Source: Actinospineispora spinosispora DSM 44797 (GTDB taxonomy: Bacteria > Actinomycetota > Actinomycetes > Mycobacteriales > Pseudonocardiaceae). From it: DNA of 64,000 bases. The DNA lies in NCBI RefSeq assembly GCF_000429025.1, contig NZ_KE386838.1, positions 283,408-347,407 on the forward strand. Reading direction: 5' to 3'. A program made the translations under genes and the position numbers. This document shows, one piece after another, positions 56,416 to 64,000 of this stretch (positions are counted from its first letter, which is position 1; every line of letters starts with the position of its first letter). The notes beneath the pieces are model-generated. The model was not told where the DNA came from, made no database searches, and saw only the letters and a list, made by a program, of their open reading frames with translations.

Positions 56416-57289
56416 GCCGGATCGCGTCCCGGACCGCGAGCCTGCGCGGGTCGGCGAGCAGGTCGTCCCACAGCAGGTTGATCCCGACCACCAGCATGAC
56501 GATCAACCCGCCGGGCAGGAACACCGACCACGGCACGGCCGCCAGACCGTCCTTGTTCGCCGCGACGGACACCGCCCAGTCCGGCGACGTCGTGTCGAAA
56601 CCGATGCCGAGGAAGTTCGCCGAGGTCAGGAAGTAGATCGCCGCCGCGATCCGCACGCCGAGATCGGCAGCGACCGGCCGCGCGATCTCCCGCGCCGCGT
56701 ACCGGCCGTAGCGGTACCAGCGGCTTGCGCCCTGCATGCGCAGCGCGTCCATCACCGGGCCGGACACGACGTCGCGCGCGGCCATTCTGACGAACCTGGT
56801 GATCGGTGCGAGCAGCGCGAACCCCACCGCGACGGCGATCGCCACAGCAGAGCCCTGGCTGCGCAGCGCCGCCACCATGATGATCAACAGCGAGGGCAGG
56901 CACAGCAGGACGTCGATCGGCCGCATGATGAGGTCCTCCAGCCACGACCACCGGGTCGAGGCCGCCGCCATGCCGATCGTGAAGCCCAGCGCGTAGCTGC
57001 ACAGCACGGTGACCGCTGTGGTCAGCACGAGTGTGTGGCCGCCGGTCAATGCGGCGGCCAGCACGTCACGGCCGAGCCGGTCGGTCCCGAACGGCGACCA
57101 GGCCGACGGCCCGAACGGGGCCTGGGTGCCCTCCGGTGCGTACGTCGCCACCACCGGCCCCACCAGTGCACACAGCAACGGCACGGCCACGAGCACCACG
57201 TACACAACCCGCCACCCCACCGACACGAATGTGGCTTTAGGGACCTTCAACGTCCCTAAAGCCACATTCGTGCCACGGCGGGGGGTCAT
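56408..57289 (-). CDS. ABC transporter permease, DppC/NikC-like
   Basis: 293 residues with about six membrane helices and the EAA-type loop near DALRMQGASRWYRYGRYAAR. ATG 57289 overlaps the stop of the first permease (ATGA), so translation is coupled. Residues about 6-22 (GTNVALGTLKVPKATFV) are encoded by a perfect 21-bp palindrome, so the N-terminus has been rebuilt by a mobile palindrome or starts later at VGWRVVYVV. Confidence 0.9.
   Translation of the reverse strand: MTPRRGTNVALGTLKVPKATFVSVGWRVVYVVLVAVPLLCALVGPVVATYAPEGTQAPFGPSAWSPFGTDRLGRDVLAAALTGGHTLVLTTAVTVLCSYALGFTIGMAAASTRWSWLEDLIMRPIDVLLCLPSLLIIMVAALRSQGSAVAIAVAVGFALLAPITRFVRMAARDVVSGPVMDALRMQGASRWYRYGRYAAREIARPVAADLGVRIAAAIYFLTSANFLGIGFDTTSPDWAVSVAANKDGLAAVPWSVFLPGGLIVMLVVGINLLWDDLLADPRRLAVRDAIRHG
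57224..57272. repeat. Perfect palindrome inside the 5' end of a permease gene
   Basis: Arms of 21 bp, CACGAATGTGGCTTTAGGGA(C) and its exact complement, flank the 7-base loop CTTCAAC. It is AT-richer than its surroundings. I recall similar palindromes scattered in Amycolatopsis genomes (memory, not searched). Confidence 0.88.
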
Positions 57290-58287
57290 GATTGTGGTCG
57301 CCTGGGGAGCATGCGTTGGGCCAGGACGTCGATCAGGAGGTTCACCGCGATCGCTATCAGGCCGGTGATCAGGACTATTGCCAGGATCACCGGGTGGTCG
57401 CGGTTGCTGATCGCGTCCAGCAGGGTCGAGGCGATACCGGGCAGCACGAACACCGCCTCGACGATCAGCACACCGGACAGCAGCCCGTCGCCGGTGCGGC
57501 CCAGCTCCTGCATCGCGGGCCCCAGTGCGTTCGGCGCCACGTGCCGGCACAGCAACGACCGCCTCGGCACGCCCAGCCGTCTCGCGGCCGCGATGTAGGG
57601 CTGGTCGAGCACGTCGATCACCCCCGCGCGCACGAGCCTGACCAGCGGAGCCGCCACCCGCGCGACCATCACGACGAGCGGCAGCACCAGATAGCGAGGG
57701 TCGGTGACCATCGTCGTCAGGTCCGCGCCGAGGAACGTCGCGGGGAACCAGCCGAGCCCGATCGCCACATAGGCGACCAGCAGGACGGCGAGCACGAAGT
57801 CCGGGATCGAGTCGAGCCACACGCTCACCGTGGTGATCACCCGGTCCCGCACCGAACCCGGTGCCAGCCCGGCGGCGAACCCGGCGAACCCGGCGACCGG
57901 CAGCAACAACAGCGTGGTGAGCGCCGCCATCAGGCCGGTCACCAGGAACGGTTCGGCGATGATCGCGCCGACCGCCCGGCCGTTCGCGTACGACGTGCCG
58001 AGGTCACCGGTCGCGGCGTGGCCCGCCCAGGTCAGGAACCGCGCCGCCGGGGTGACGTCCAGACCCAGCACGTGCCGGGCCTCGGCGCGCTGCGCGGCGC
58101 TGGTCAGGTCACTGCTCTGGACGTCGGCCGCGTCGCCGGGCAGCAGCAGCGAGAGCACGAACACCAGCACCAGCAGCACCACGACCTGCACGATCCCGAT
58201 GAGCACCCGCCGAGGCACGAAAAGCCGTGAGTGTTCTCGGCTGCCCTGGCAACCCAACTCACTCACGGGCTGTGACCGGCGGCGCAC
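57286..58287 (-). CDS. ABC transporter permease, DppB/NikB-like
   Basis: 333 residues as annotated from GTG 58287. The DppB core has VFVLSLLLPGDAADV, the periplasmic domain with HVLGLDVTPAARF, and the EAA loop YIAAARRLGVPRRSLLCRHV. Residues 7-23 (PVSELGCQGSREHSRLF) come from a CGTGAGTG palindrome; a start at GTG 58218 (PRRVLIGIVQ) would skip it and agree better with usual DppB N-termini. It follows the methyltransferase gene by 3 bp. Confidence 0.88.
   Translation of the reverse strand: MRRRSQPVSELGCQGSREHSRLFVPRRVLIGIVQVVVLLVLVFVLSLLLPGDAADVQSSDLTSAAQRAEARHVLGLDVTPAARFLTWAGHAATGDLGTSYANGRAVGAIIAEPFLVTGLMAALTTLLLLPVAGFAGFAAGLAPGSVRDRVITTVSVWLDSIPDFVLAVLLVAYVAIGLGWFPATFLGADLTTMVTDPRYLVLPLVVMVARVAAPLVRLVRAGVIDVLDQPYIAAARRLGVPRRSLLCRHVAPNALGPAMQELGRTGDGLLSGVLIVEAVFVLPGIASTLLDAISNRDHPVILAIVLITGLIAIAVNLLIDVLAQRMLPRRPQS
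58224..58270. repeat. CGTGAGTG-type inverted repeat at the start of the first permease
   Basis: GCCGTGAGTG (58224-58233) and CACTCACGGGC (58260-58270) bound a 26-base interior without strong pairing. It has the same terminal boxes as the palindromes at 33702, 47572, 47821 and 51722, but here lies inside an operon rather than at its end. Confidence 0.7.
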
Positions 58288-58290
58288 TGG

Positions 58291-59076
58291 TCAGCGGATG
58301 CCGACGACGATGCGGTCGTCACCGACCTGCCACACCGACCCGGCTTCGGCGAACCCACCTTCGCGCAGGTAGTCGAGATAGTCGTGGACGCTGGGCTTGT
58401 CATCGACGGTGTGCACGAACCCGCCCGCGCGCGCTTCGACGAGGTCGGCCAGTTCGGGTGCCAGCTCGATGGCCTCCCACCAGGCCGCCCAGTCCTCGTC
58501 CCGCTCGACGCCGGCGCGCCGCGCCCGCCGCTTGGTCAACGCCCGGCCCAGCGCGTCCAGCCTCGGCCCGGTCTCACCCTCGTACAGGTGGTCACCGTTG
58601 ACGAACACCCCGTCGGCGGCGAGGGCCTTCCCGCAGGTGGCGAGCACGCGGCGCAGCGGCTGGCGGTTCATCCAGTGCAGCGCGGTGGTGCTGACGAACG
58701 CATCGGGGGCCCGGTCCAGCTCCAGCGCGTCGTACCAGGTGTCGTCGCGCAGATCGGCGAACACGGTCCGGAACCGGTCGTCGGCGTAGGCCCGATCGGC
58801 GAGACCGAGCAGCAGCGGATCGGCGTCCACCCCGACGACCCGCGCCTGGGGCAGCCGTTCCAGCAGCCGCTGCGCGAGCGAACCGGGCCCGACGCCGAGG
58901 TCCACGATGAGCGGGTCGGGCCGGGTCAGCAGCTCCTCGAGGATGTCGCCGATGACCGCGAACCGCTCCTCCCTGTCCGGCATGTAGTACTCCTGCTGCC
59001 GGTCCCAGCGGTCCAGCCAGAACAGCGCGCGTTCCTGCGTCAGCACAACTGCGCTCCCATCAGTCTCAGCTCCCAT
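58291..59076 (-). CDS. SAM-dependent methyltransferase inside the ABC operon
   Basis: 261 residues. Motif I is LIVDLGVGPGSLAQRLLERL and the acidic loop VVGVDADPLLL; FVSTTALHWMNRQPLRRVL resembles trans-aconitate or biotin-synthesis type methyltransferases. The substrate is unknown. It overlaps the binding-protein gene by 11 bp and precedes the permeases by 3 bp, so it is truly part of the operon. Its product might modify the imported ligand or a metal chelator (inference). Confidence 0.87.
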   Translation of the reverse strand: MGAETDGSAVVLTQERALFWLDRWDRQQEYYMPDREERFAVIGDILEELLTRPDPLIVDLGVGPGSLAQRLLERLPQARVVGVDADPLLLGLADRAYADDRFRTVFADLRDDTWYDALELDRAPDAFVSTTALHWMNRQPLRRVLATCGKALAADGVFVNGDHLYEGETGPRLDALGRALTKRRARRAGVERDEDWAAWWEAIELAPELADLVEARAGGFVHTVDDKPSVHDYLDYLREGGFAEAGSVWQVGDDRIVVGIR

Positions 59077-60607
59077 CAGTCGAGGCCGTCACCTTGTTGA
59101 ACCGCACCCAGTTCGTCGAGTTGGGCACGCCGGTCGGGAGGTTGCCGAACGTCGAGGCGGCGGCGTTGTTCCAGTACGAGTTCGCCCAGTACACGTAGCC
59201 GCCCCGGTCGTAGAGCATGTCGTGCATCTGGTGGTAGATCGCCGTCCGGTCGGCTTCCGATGCGGTCGCCTGGGCACGGTTGAACAGCGCGTCGAACTCG
59301 GGAACGGCCCACTTCGTGGTGTTCTGCGGTGCACCGGTGAGCAGCCGCGAGCCGAAGTGGTTCGGGATGGACAGCGGACCGGACTGGCCCATCGTCATCG
59401 CGTTCTTCGACAGCACGTCGGTGTAGTAGGTGTCCTTCGAACCGAGCACGACGTTGACCTTCACACCGCTGCGCCTGGCCTGCTCGGCGAACAGGTTCGC
59501 CGCCTCGACCATGCCGGTCGCGGCGGGCGCGGTGTACAGGTCGAACGCGAGCCCCTCGGCGCCCGCCGAACGCAGCAGCGAGCGGGCCTGGTCCGGGTCG
59601 TAGGGGTGTTGCGGCAGGTCGGCCGCGTAGTACTGGGCGCCCCGCCCGAACACGTCGTTGCCGACGTCGGCCTGGCCCTGCATCGCCACCTTGACCAGCT
59701 CCGCGCGGTCCGCCATGCGCATGACCGCGCGCCGCACGTCCGGGTTGTCGAACGGCGGCCGGTCGGTCTTCATGGCCAGGTAGTAGATGCCGCTGTTGTG
59801 GGTCGTGTGCACGGTGATGCCCTGGGCGCCCCGCAGCTGCTGTGCGGCGGCCGGTGACAGGTCTACGGCGAAGTCCAGCTGACCGCCGCGCAGCGCGGAG
59901 AACCGGGCGTCGGCGTCCGCGCTGAGGATCGTCAGCTTCCGGATGTGCGGCACGCCGTCCCAATAGTCGTCGTACGCGGTGGCGACCAGCTGCTTGCCCG
60001 CCTGGAACTCCGAGAACCGGAACGGCCCGGTGCCGACCGCCTTCGTGAAGTCCTTCGTCCCGTCCTTGACGATCTTCGTGCCGTACGCGGCGAGCGCGGT
60101 GCGGAACTCGAACGACGGCGCCTTGAGCGCGATCTCGACGGTCCGGTCGTCGACCGCCGTCGACTGGCCCAGGTCGACCTGCTGCAGGGTGGTGGCGGCG
60201 ATGAACGGTTTGCCCGGCGACGGCCCGAGGACGCGTGCGAGCGTGTAGAGAACATCGGCCGAGGTCAGCTTCGTGCCGTCGTGCCAGCGGGCGTCCCGCA
60301 GCCGGATCCGCCATCGGGTGCCGTCGGCGTTCGCCTCGGCCGACTCGGCCAGCCGTGGCACCGGCTGCATGCTGTCGTCGATCTCGAACAGCCCGTCGTA
60401 CATCGCCTTGAGCCTGGCCTCGTCGATGAACAGGTGGTTCGCGGCCGGGTCGATGCCCTCACCGGCGCCGGCGCCCTGCATGCCGACGGTGAACGTGTCG
60501 ATCCCACCGCCACCGCTCGACGGGGCGGTCGGACCGGCGCAACCCGCGGCGAGGACCCCCAATGCGCTGACGGTGAGAAAACCTCTGCGGCTCAGCGCAT
60601 CCGGCAC
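59066..60607 (-). CDS. ABC substrate-binding lipoprotein, SBP_bac_5 (peptide/nickel type)
   Basis: 513 residues. LSRRGFLTVSALGVLAAGC gives a twin-arginine-like signal and a lipobox Cys at about residue 23, followed by a Gly/Ser linker. The DppA/NikA fold is shown by RWRIRLRDARWHDGTKLTSA and DVRRAVMRMADRAELVK. GTG 60607 has GAGGGGAG upstream. It is the first gene of the operon and lies behind a cobalamin riboswitch, so cobalt, a cobalt chelate or a corrinoid precursor is a better guess for the ligand than peptides. Confidence 0.9.
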   Translation of the reverse strand: MPDALSRRGFLTVSALGVLAAGCAGPTAPSSGGGGIDTFTVGMQGAGAGEGIDPAANHLFIDEARLKAMYDGLFEIDDSMQPVPRLAESAEANADGTRWRIRLRDARWHDGTKLTSADVLYTLARVLGPSPGKPFIAATTLQQVDLGQSTAVDDRTVEIALKAPSFEFRTALAAYGTKIVKDGTKDFTKAVGTGPFRFSEFQAGKQLVATAYDDYWDGVPHIRKLTILSADADARFSALRGGQLDFAVDLSPAAAQQLRGAQGITVHTTHNSGIYYLAMKTDRPPFDNPDVRRAVMRMADRAELVKVAMQGQADVGNDVFGRGAQYYAADLPQHPYDPDQARSLLRSAGAEGLAFDLYTAPAATGMVEAANLFAEQARRSGVKVNVVLGSKDTYYTDVLSKNAMTMGQSGPLSIPNHFGSRLLTGAPQNTTKWAVPEFDALFNRAQATASEADRTAIYHQMHDMLYDRGGYVYWANSYWNNAAASTFGNLPTGVPNSTNWVRFNKVTASTDGS

Positions 60608-60708
60608 CTACGACTCCCCTCGCGTCCGACCACGGACCCGCGGGGCATGCAGGATGGGGTGCATCCGGCACATCGATCAACCCGCGTGATCGTGACCACT
60701 CGATCGTT

Positions 60709-60800
60709 CACGCGGCGGTATCTGGCTCCGGCTCACCTGGCGGTGGGCCTCACAGTTGCGGGGCAGCTCCGGACTTTCACCGGTATTCCCTACGCGCGTG
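60709..60800 (-). promoter_or_regulatory. Compact cobalamin (B12) riboswitch
   Basis: On the minus strand: GGAATACCGGTGAAAGTCCG, then GAGCTGCCCCGCAACTGTGA (the highly conserved CCCGCNACUGU core), a short hairpin CACC-GCCA-GGTG, and AGCCAGATACCGCC, a form of the B12-box 3' strand. A closing stem pairs CACGCG (60800-60795) with CGCGTG (60714-60709). The peripheral P7-P11 arms are absent, so this is a short variant. It ends about 100 bases before the binding-protein gene. Confidence 0.85.
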
Positions 60801-60878
60801 TCTCATCCTACGTTCCGCAACTTGCTAGCAGGGCTAATAGTCTGTAGTCAGCTGCTGGATGATCGACGTGAGGAAACG

Positions 60879-62681
60879 ATGACCGGGTCAGGCACGCTGC
60901 TTCAGCTCATCGACCGCAACGCCACCGAATACGGCGACGTGCCGGCCACCGTGGACGGTGATTCCCGCCTGACCTGGGCGCAGTACCGCGCCAGGGCCCG
61001 CGCGATCGCGCTGGCGCTGCTCGACCTGGGCGTCCGCCCGGGCGAGGTCGTCGGCCTGCACATGATCAACCGCGCGGAACACGTGCAGGCCGACATCGGC
61101 GCGTTGCTGGCCGGCGCGACCCCGACGAGCTACTACCAGACCCTGGCCGCCGACCAGCTGGCGTACGTGGCGCGCGACTCGGCCGCTGTGGTGGCGATCG
61201 TGGACGCCGACCAGCTGCCGCTATGGCTGGAGATCCGTGACCAGCTGCCCGATCTGCGTCATCTCGTGGTGCTGGACCAGCAGGACCCGCCGGAGGGTGT
61301 GCGGCGCTTCGACCAGCTGATCGAGGCAGCCGAGAGCGGGGTCGAGCAGCGTGGCGCCGAGGTGGACGCGGCGTCGGCGACCGTCGGCCCGGACAGCGTG
61401 CTGACCATCGTGTACACATCCGGCACGACGGGCCATCCGAAGGGCACGATCATCACCCACGGCGGCGTGCTGCACGTGATGAACGGTTTCTCCGCGCGTT
61501 CGGAGGAGGGCGGCTCGCCGCTGCCGCTGGCGGACGCCTCAGCGATGTCGTACCTGCCGCTGGCGCACATCGCGGAGCGCATGTTCAGCCACTACCTGGC
61601 CCTGCGCCAGGCGTCGACGGTCACCTACATCCGTGACTACCGCCAGATGGCCTCGCAGCTTCCGGTGGTGCGCCCGCACGTGTTCCTCGGCGTCCCCCGA
61701 ATCTGGGAGAAGATCTACGGCACGATCCGGGAGCGGGCGAGCACCGAGTCGAGCCCGGTGAAGCGAACGCTGGCGGCCACCGCGATCGACGTGGCGAAGG
61801 CATACGGGCAGGCCCGTATGGAGCAGCGCTCCCCTGACCTGCGGACCCGGCTGCTGCACCCGGTGCTGGAGAAACTCGCCTACCAGAAGATTCGCGCGGC
61901 CCTCGGCATGGACCGGGTCGTCATGTCGGCGAGCGGCGCCGCCCCGTTGTCGAACGAGGTGCTGACGTTCTTCCTCGGTATCGGCATCCCGATCACCGAG
62001 GCCTACGGCATGACCGAGACCAGCGCCGTGCTCACCGCGACCCCGGTCGGCGCACCGAGGCTGGGCAGCGTCGGCAAACCGATGCCCGGCGTCGATCTTC
62101 GGATCGCCGCCGACGGCGAGATCATCGCCCGCGGCCCGAACATCACCCCCGGCTACCTCAACCGCCCGGAGGCCACCGCCGAGGCGATCGACGCCGACGG
62201 CTGGCTGCACACCGGCGACCTCGGCTCGATCGACGCCGACGGCTACCTGTTCATCACCGGCCGCAAGAAGGAACTGATCATCAACGCGGCCGGCAAGAAC
62301 ATCTCCCCCGCGAACGTCGAGCTGGCCGTGTCCAGCGCGTCGGACCTGCTGGGCCCGGTGTACGTCTACGGCGACAACCGGCCGTACCTGGTGGCGCTGC
62401 TGACGCTCGACCCGATGAGCTGGCAGGACTGGTGCAAGACCCGGGGCATCACGGCGGAGACCGCCGCCGAGGCGGTGGAGAACCCGGACGTGATCGCGGA
62501 GGCGAACCGCGCGGTCGAGGCGGGCAACGCCCGGCTGGCGCGCGTCGAGCAGGTCAAACGGTGGACGCTGCTGCCGGACGTCTGGGACTCCACGACCGGC
62601 GAGCTCACCCCCACCCTGAAGCTCAAACGCCCGGTGGTGACCGAGCGCTACCAGGCAGACGTGGACAAGCTGTACTCGTGA
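60879..62681 (+). CDS. Long-chain acyl-CoA synthetase (AMP-forming, FadD15-like)
   Basis: 600 residues. The AMP-binding P-loop is IVYTSGTTGHPKGTIITHGG; further motifs are EAYGMTETSAVLTATPVG, GWLHTGDLGSIDADGYLFIT and GRKKELIINAAGKNISP with the catalytic-domain lysine near the C-terminus. It activates fatty acids as CoA thioesters for lipid metabolism. ATG 60879 has GAGGA 5-9 bases upstream. It is divergent from the riboswitch operon; its TGA overlaps the next GTG. Confidence 0.92.
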   Translation: MTGSGTLLQLIDRNATEYGDVPATVDGDSRLTWAQYRARARAIALALLDLGVRPGEVVGLHMINRAEHVQADIGALLAGATPTSYYQTLAADQLAYVARDSAAVVAIVDADQLPLWLEIRDQLPDLRHLVVLDQQDPPEGVRRFDQLIEAAESGVEQRGAEVDAASATVGPDSVLTIVYTSGTTGHPKGTIITHGGVLHVMNGFSARSEEGGSPLPLADASAMSYLPLAHIAERMFSHYLALRQASTVTYIRDYRQMASQLPVVRPHVFLGVPRIWEKIYGTIRERASTESSPVKRTLAATAIDVAKAYGQARMEQRSPDLRTRLLHPVLEKLAYQKIRAALGMDRVVMSASGAAPLSNEVLTFFLGIGIPITEAYGMTETSAVLTATPVGAPRLGSVGKPMPGVDLRIAADGEIIARGPNITPGYLNRPEATAEAIDADGWLHTGDLGSIDADGYLFITGRKKELIINAAGKNISPANVELAVSSASDLLGPVYVYGDNRPYLVALLTLDPMSWQDWCKTRGITAETAAEAVENPDVIAEANRAVEAGNARLARVEQVKRWTLLPDVWDSTTGELTPTLKLKRPVVTERYQADVDKLYS

Positions 62682-63268
62682 TCCGCCGCTGGGCCGTGCT
62701 GCTGCTTCTGGCGCTGGTGACGGCCTGCGGTGCTGGTGTGTCCGTTGCCGCGCCGGAGACGGTTGTGGTGCAGCGCGGGTCGGTGGTCCGCACGGCCACC
62801 GCGACCGGCGCGCTGTCCGGTGTCAACTCGAACGGCCCCGGCACCACCGCGGTGATCCCGTTCGACGAGTCCGGTGCGGCCGGGATGCAAGCCGGCCAGC
62901 CGGTGCGGATGACGTTCGAGGCGATCCCCGGGCTGACATTGCGCGGCAGGGTGCTGGCGGTGGCTCCGAACGCCGTGACGATCTCCGGCGTGACGAGCTA
63001 CTACGTCACGATCGTGCTGGAGGAGACCGATCCCCGGCTCCGCGCGGGCCAGTCCGCCGAGGCCTCGGTGGTCACGGCACGGGTGGACAATGTGCTGATG
63101 GTGCCGAACAAGGCTGTGACCAGGGACGGCGCGCAAGCGTACGTCATGGTGCCCGGCCCTGACGGCAAGCCGCTGCGCGTCGGTTTCGGTGCGGGTGTGG
63201 TCGGCGACGAGACGACTCAGGTGATCAGTGGTCTGAGCGAAGGCCGAGAAGTCCTGCTGCAGGAATAG
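62678..63268 (+). CDS. Lipoprotein, membrane-fusion (HlyD/RND-adaptor) type, short
   Basis: 196 residues. IRRWAVLLLLALVTAC is a lipoprotein signal (lipobox VTAC, Cys about residue 17). The remaining part has adaptor-like beta-barrel blocks: VVQRGSVVRTATATGALSGV, FEAIPGLTLRGRVLAVAP and DNVLMVPNKAVTRDG. The usual coiled-coil hairpin and lipoyl halves are missing, so it is unusually short for a periplasmic adaptor. Coupled to the acyl-CoA synthetase by GTGA overlap; no transporter follows. It overlaps the convergent HNH gene by 44 bp. Confidence 0.7.
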   Translation: MIRRWAVLLLLALVTACGAGVSVAAPETVVVQRGSVVRTATATGALSGVNSNGPGTTAVIPFDESGAAGMQAGQPVRMTFEAIPGLTLRGRVLAVAPNAVTISGVTSYYVTIVLEETDPRLRAGQSAEASVVTARVDNVLMVPNKAVTRDGAQAYVMVPGPDGKPLRVGFGAGVVGDETTQVISGLSEGREVLLQE

Positions 63269-64000
63269 GTCTTCGTCTCGCTGTCTGGGTGGGGTCGAGC
63301 CATTTCGGGGGGATGAATTCGGGCCAACCCTCTCGGATTCTGACTGTCCAGCCGCTGGTGTGGATCATGCGGTGGTGTTGTTTGCACAGCAGCATGCAGT
63401 TGTCGAGGTCGGTCCGACCGCCGACGCTCCACTCGATGACATGGTGGACCTGGCACCAGTGCGGGGGCCGCGTGCAGCCGGGGTGGGCGCAGCCCCGGTC
63501 TCGCACGGAAAGTGCTTTGCGGAGCCCGGTGGGCGCGGTGCGTGACTCGTATCCGACATCGATCGGGAGGCTCTTGCCGCCGAGCACAACCGGGGTGATC
63601 CCGCAGTCACACAGCATGGCCCGCAGATAGGAGGCGGGGGCTTTGCCGCCGAACTCCAGCTGCGCGCCGCGTGCTTTCTGCTGCAGGTCGCGTTCGGTCA
63701 TGATGACCGTGACGTGCGGCCGGACGCCGCCTTCGGCTGGCAGGCGGCCCTCGTCCAACGAGTGGGAGCAGATCTCGGCGAGTGCGTCGGCTTGGCGTTG
63801 GGGCAGGGTCTTGCGTTCATCTTCTTCTGGCAGGAGTGTGGCCAGGACGGCGCGTTTGATTTCTTCGAACGATCCGGCGTCGAGGGTGCCTTTGATCCAG
63901 CCCCCACCGTCGGGGTTCGGGGTGAGCCACAGTTCGTTGAGCAGCTCGTCGCATCCGTCTTCGCCGGGTTCGGGTCCGTCTTGGTCGAGGTGGCTGATCA
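63225..64000 (-). CDS. DUF222/HNH endonuclease-like protein (5' truncated)
   Basis: About 258 C-terminal residues of a 13E12-repeat-type protein; the start lies beyond the right edge. It continues in frame to 63998 (ISHLDQDGPEP). The DUF222 helical part is followed by the HNH domain: RDRGCAHPGCTRPPHWCQVH with HVIEWSVGGRTDLDN and LLCKQHHRMIH, all zinc and catalytic positions present. These multi-copy actinobacterial genes are of unknown function and often behave like mobile or homing-type elements. Confidence 0.9.
   Translation of the reverse strand, partial: ISHLDQDGPEPGEDGCDELLNELWLTPNPDGGGWIKGTLDAGSFEEIKRAVLATLLPEEDERKTLPQRQADALAEICSHSLDEGRLPAEGGVRPHVTVIMTERDLQQKARGAQLEFGGKAPASYLRAMLCDCGITPVVLGGKSLPIDVGYESRTAPTGLRKALSVRDRGCAHPGCTRPPHWCQVHHVIEWSVGGRTDLDNCMLLCKQHHRMIHTSGWTVRIREGWPEFIPPKWLDPTQTARRRPIPAAGLLGLRSDH

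Overview
This is a GC-rich actinobacterial chromosome segment from beside the replication origin. The left edge cuts into rpmH and continues rnpA-yidD-yidC-jag-rsmG-parA-parB, so dnaA and oriC should lie just outside it to the left. Gene order closely follows Mycobacterium tuberculosis Rv3924c back to Rv3907c (rpmH to pcnA), then Rv0037c-Rv0051 (MFS, YqgE, leuS, ino1, padR, DUF5318, ponA1, GT87). The palindrome families and gene content suggest a Pseudonocardiaceae member, perhaps Amycolatopsis-like; that is inference, since no rRNA is present. I recognised no tRNA, rRNA, CRISPR array, transposase or prophage.

Layout. 1-6.8 kb: RNA processing, membrane insertion, 16S methylation and chromosome partitioning, with four parS sites. 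6.8-14.2 kb: D-Ala-D-Ala ligase, an aminotransferase, a GNAT protein, the CwlM-type cell-wall regulator, thioredoxin and its reductase, and SigM with a disrupted anti-sigma gene. 14.2-17.5 kb: a TetR-controlled three-gene cassette (SnoaL, NmrA-like, alpha/beta hydrolase) absent from the mycobacterial order. 17.5-26.5 kb: pseudokinase, MurJ lipid II flippase, DUF6049 membrane protein, Nudix hydrolase and CCA-adding enzyme. 26.7-36.5 kb: MFS, YqgE, small envelope proteins, leuS behind what looks like a leucine attenuator, PhoX phosphatase and a methyltransferase. 37-45.4 kb: NlpC/P60 hydrolase, inositol phosphate synthase with PadR, PonA-type PBP and a GT87 transferase. 45.4-55 kb: accessory genes (FAD monooxygenase/TetR, S9 peptidase, CGNR regulator/MFS, GH15 trehalase-like, GNAT-like, STAS). 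55-60.8 kb: a peptide/nickel-type ABC importer operon containing a SAM methyltransferase and preceded by a compact cobalamin riboswitch. 60.9-64 kb: acyl-CoA ligase, lipoprotein adaptor and a truncated HNH/DUF222 gene.

The least ordinary content is non-coding. (1) A dispersed element of about 210 bp occurs five times, plus one remnant. One copy splits the anti-sigma gene of SigM, two form a giant inverted repeat between jag and rsmG, and one fills the gap between two convergent stop codons at the seam between the two synteny blocks. (2) A family of long, often perfect palindromes bounded by CGTGAGTG/CACTCACG supplies stop codons or terminal residues to neighbouring genes. (3) Further palindromes are centred on CTGCAG, or lie inside the first codons of ABC permease genes. 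The cobalamin riboswitch driving an importer plus methyltransferase, and the rare-Leu-codon leader before leuS, are the strongest regulatory observations.
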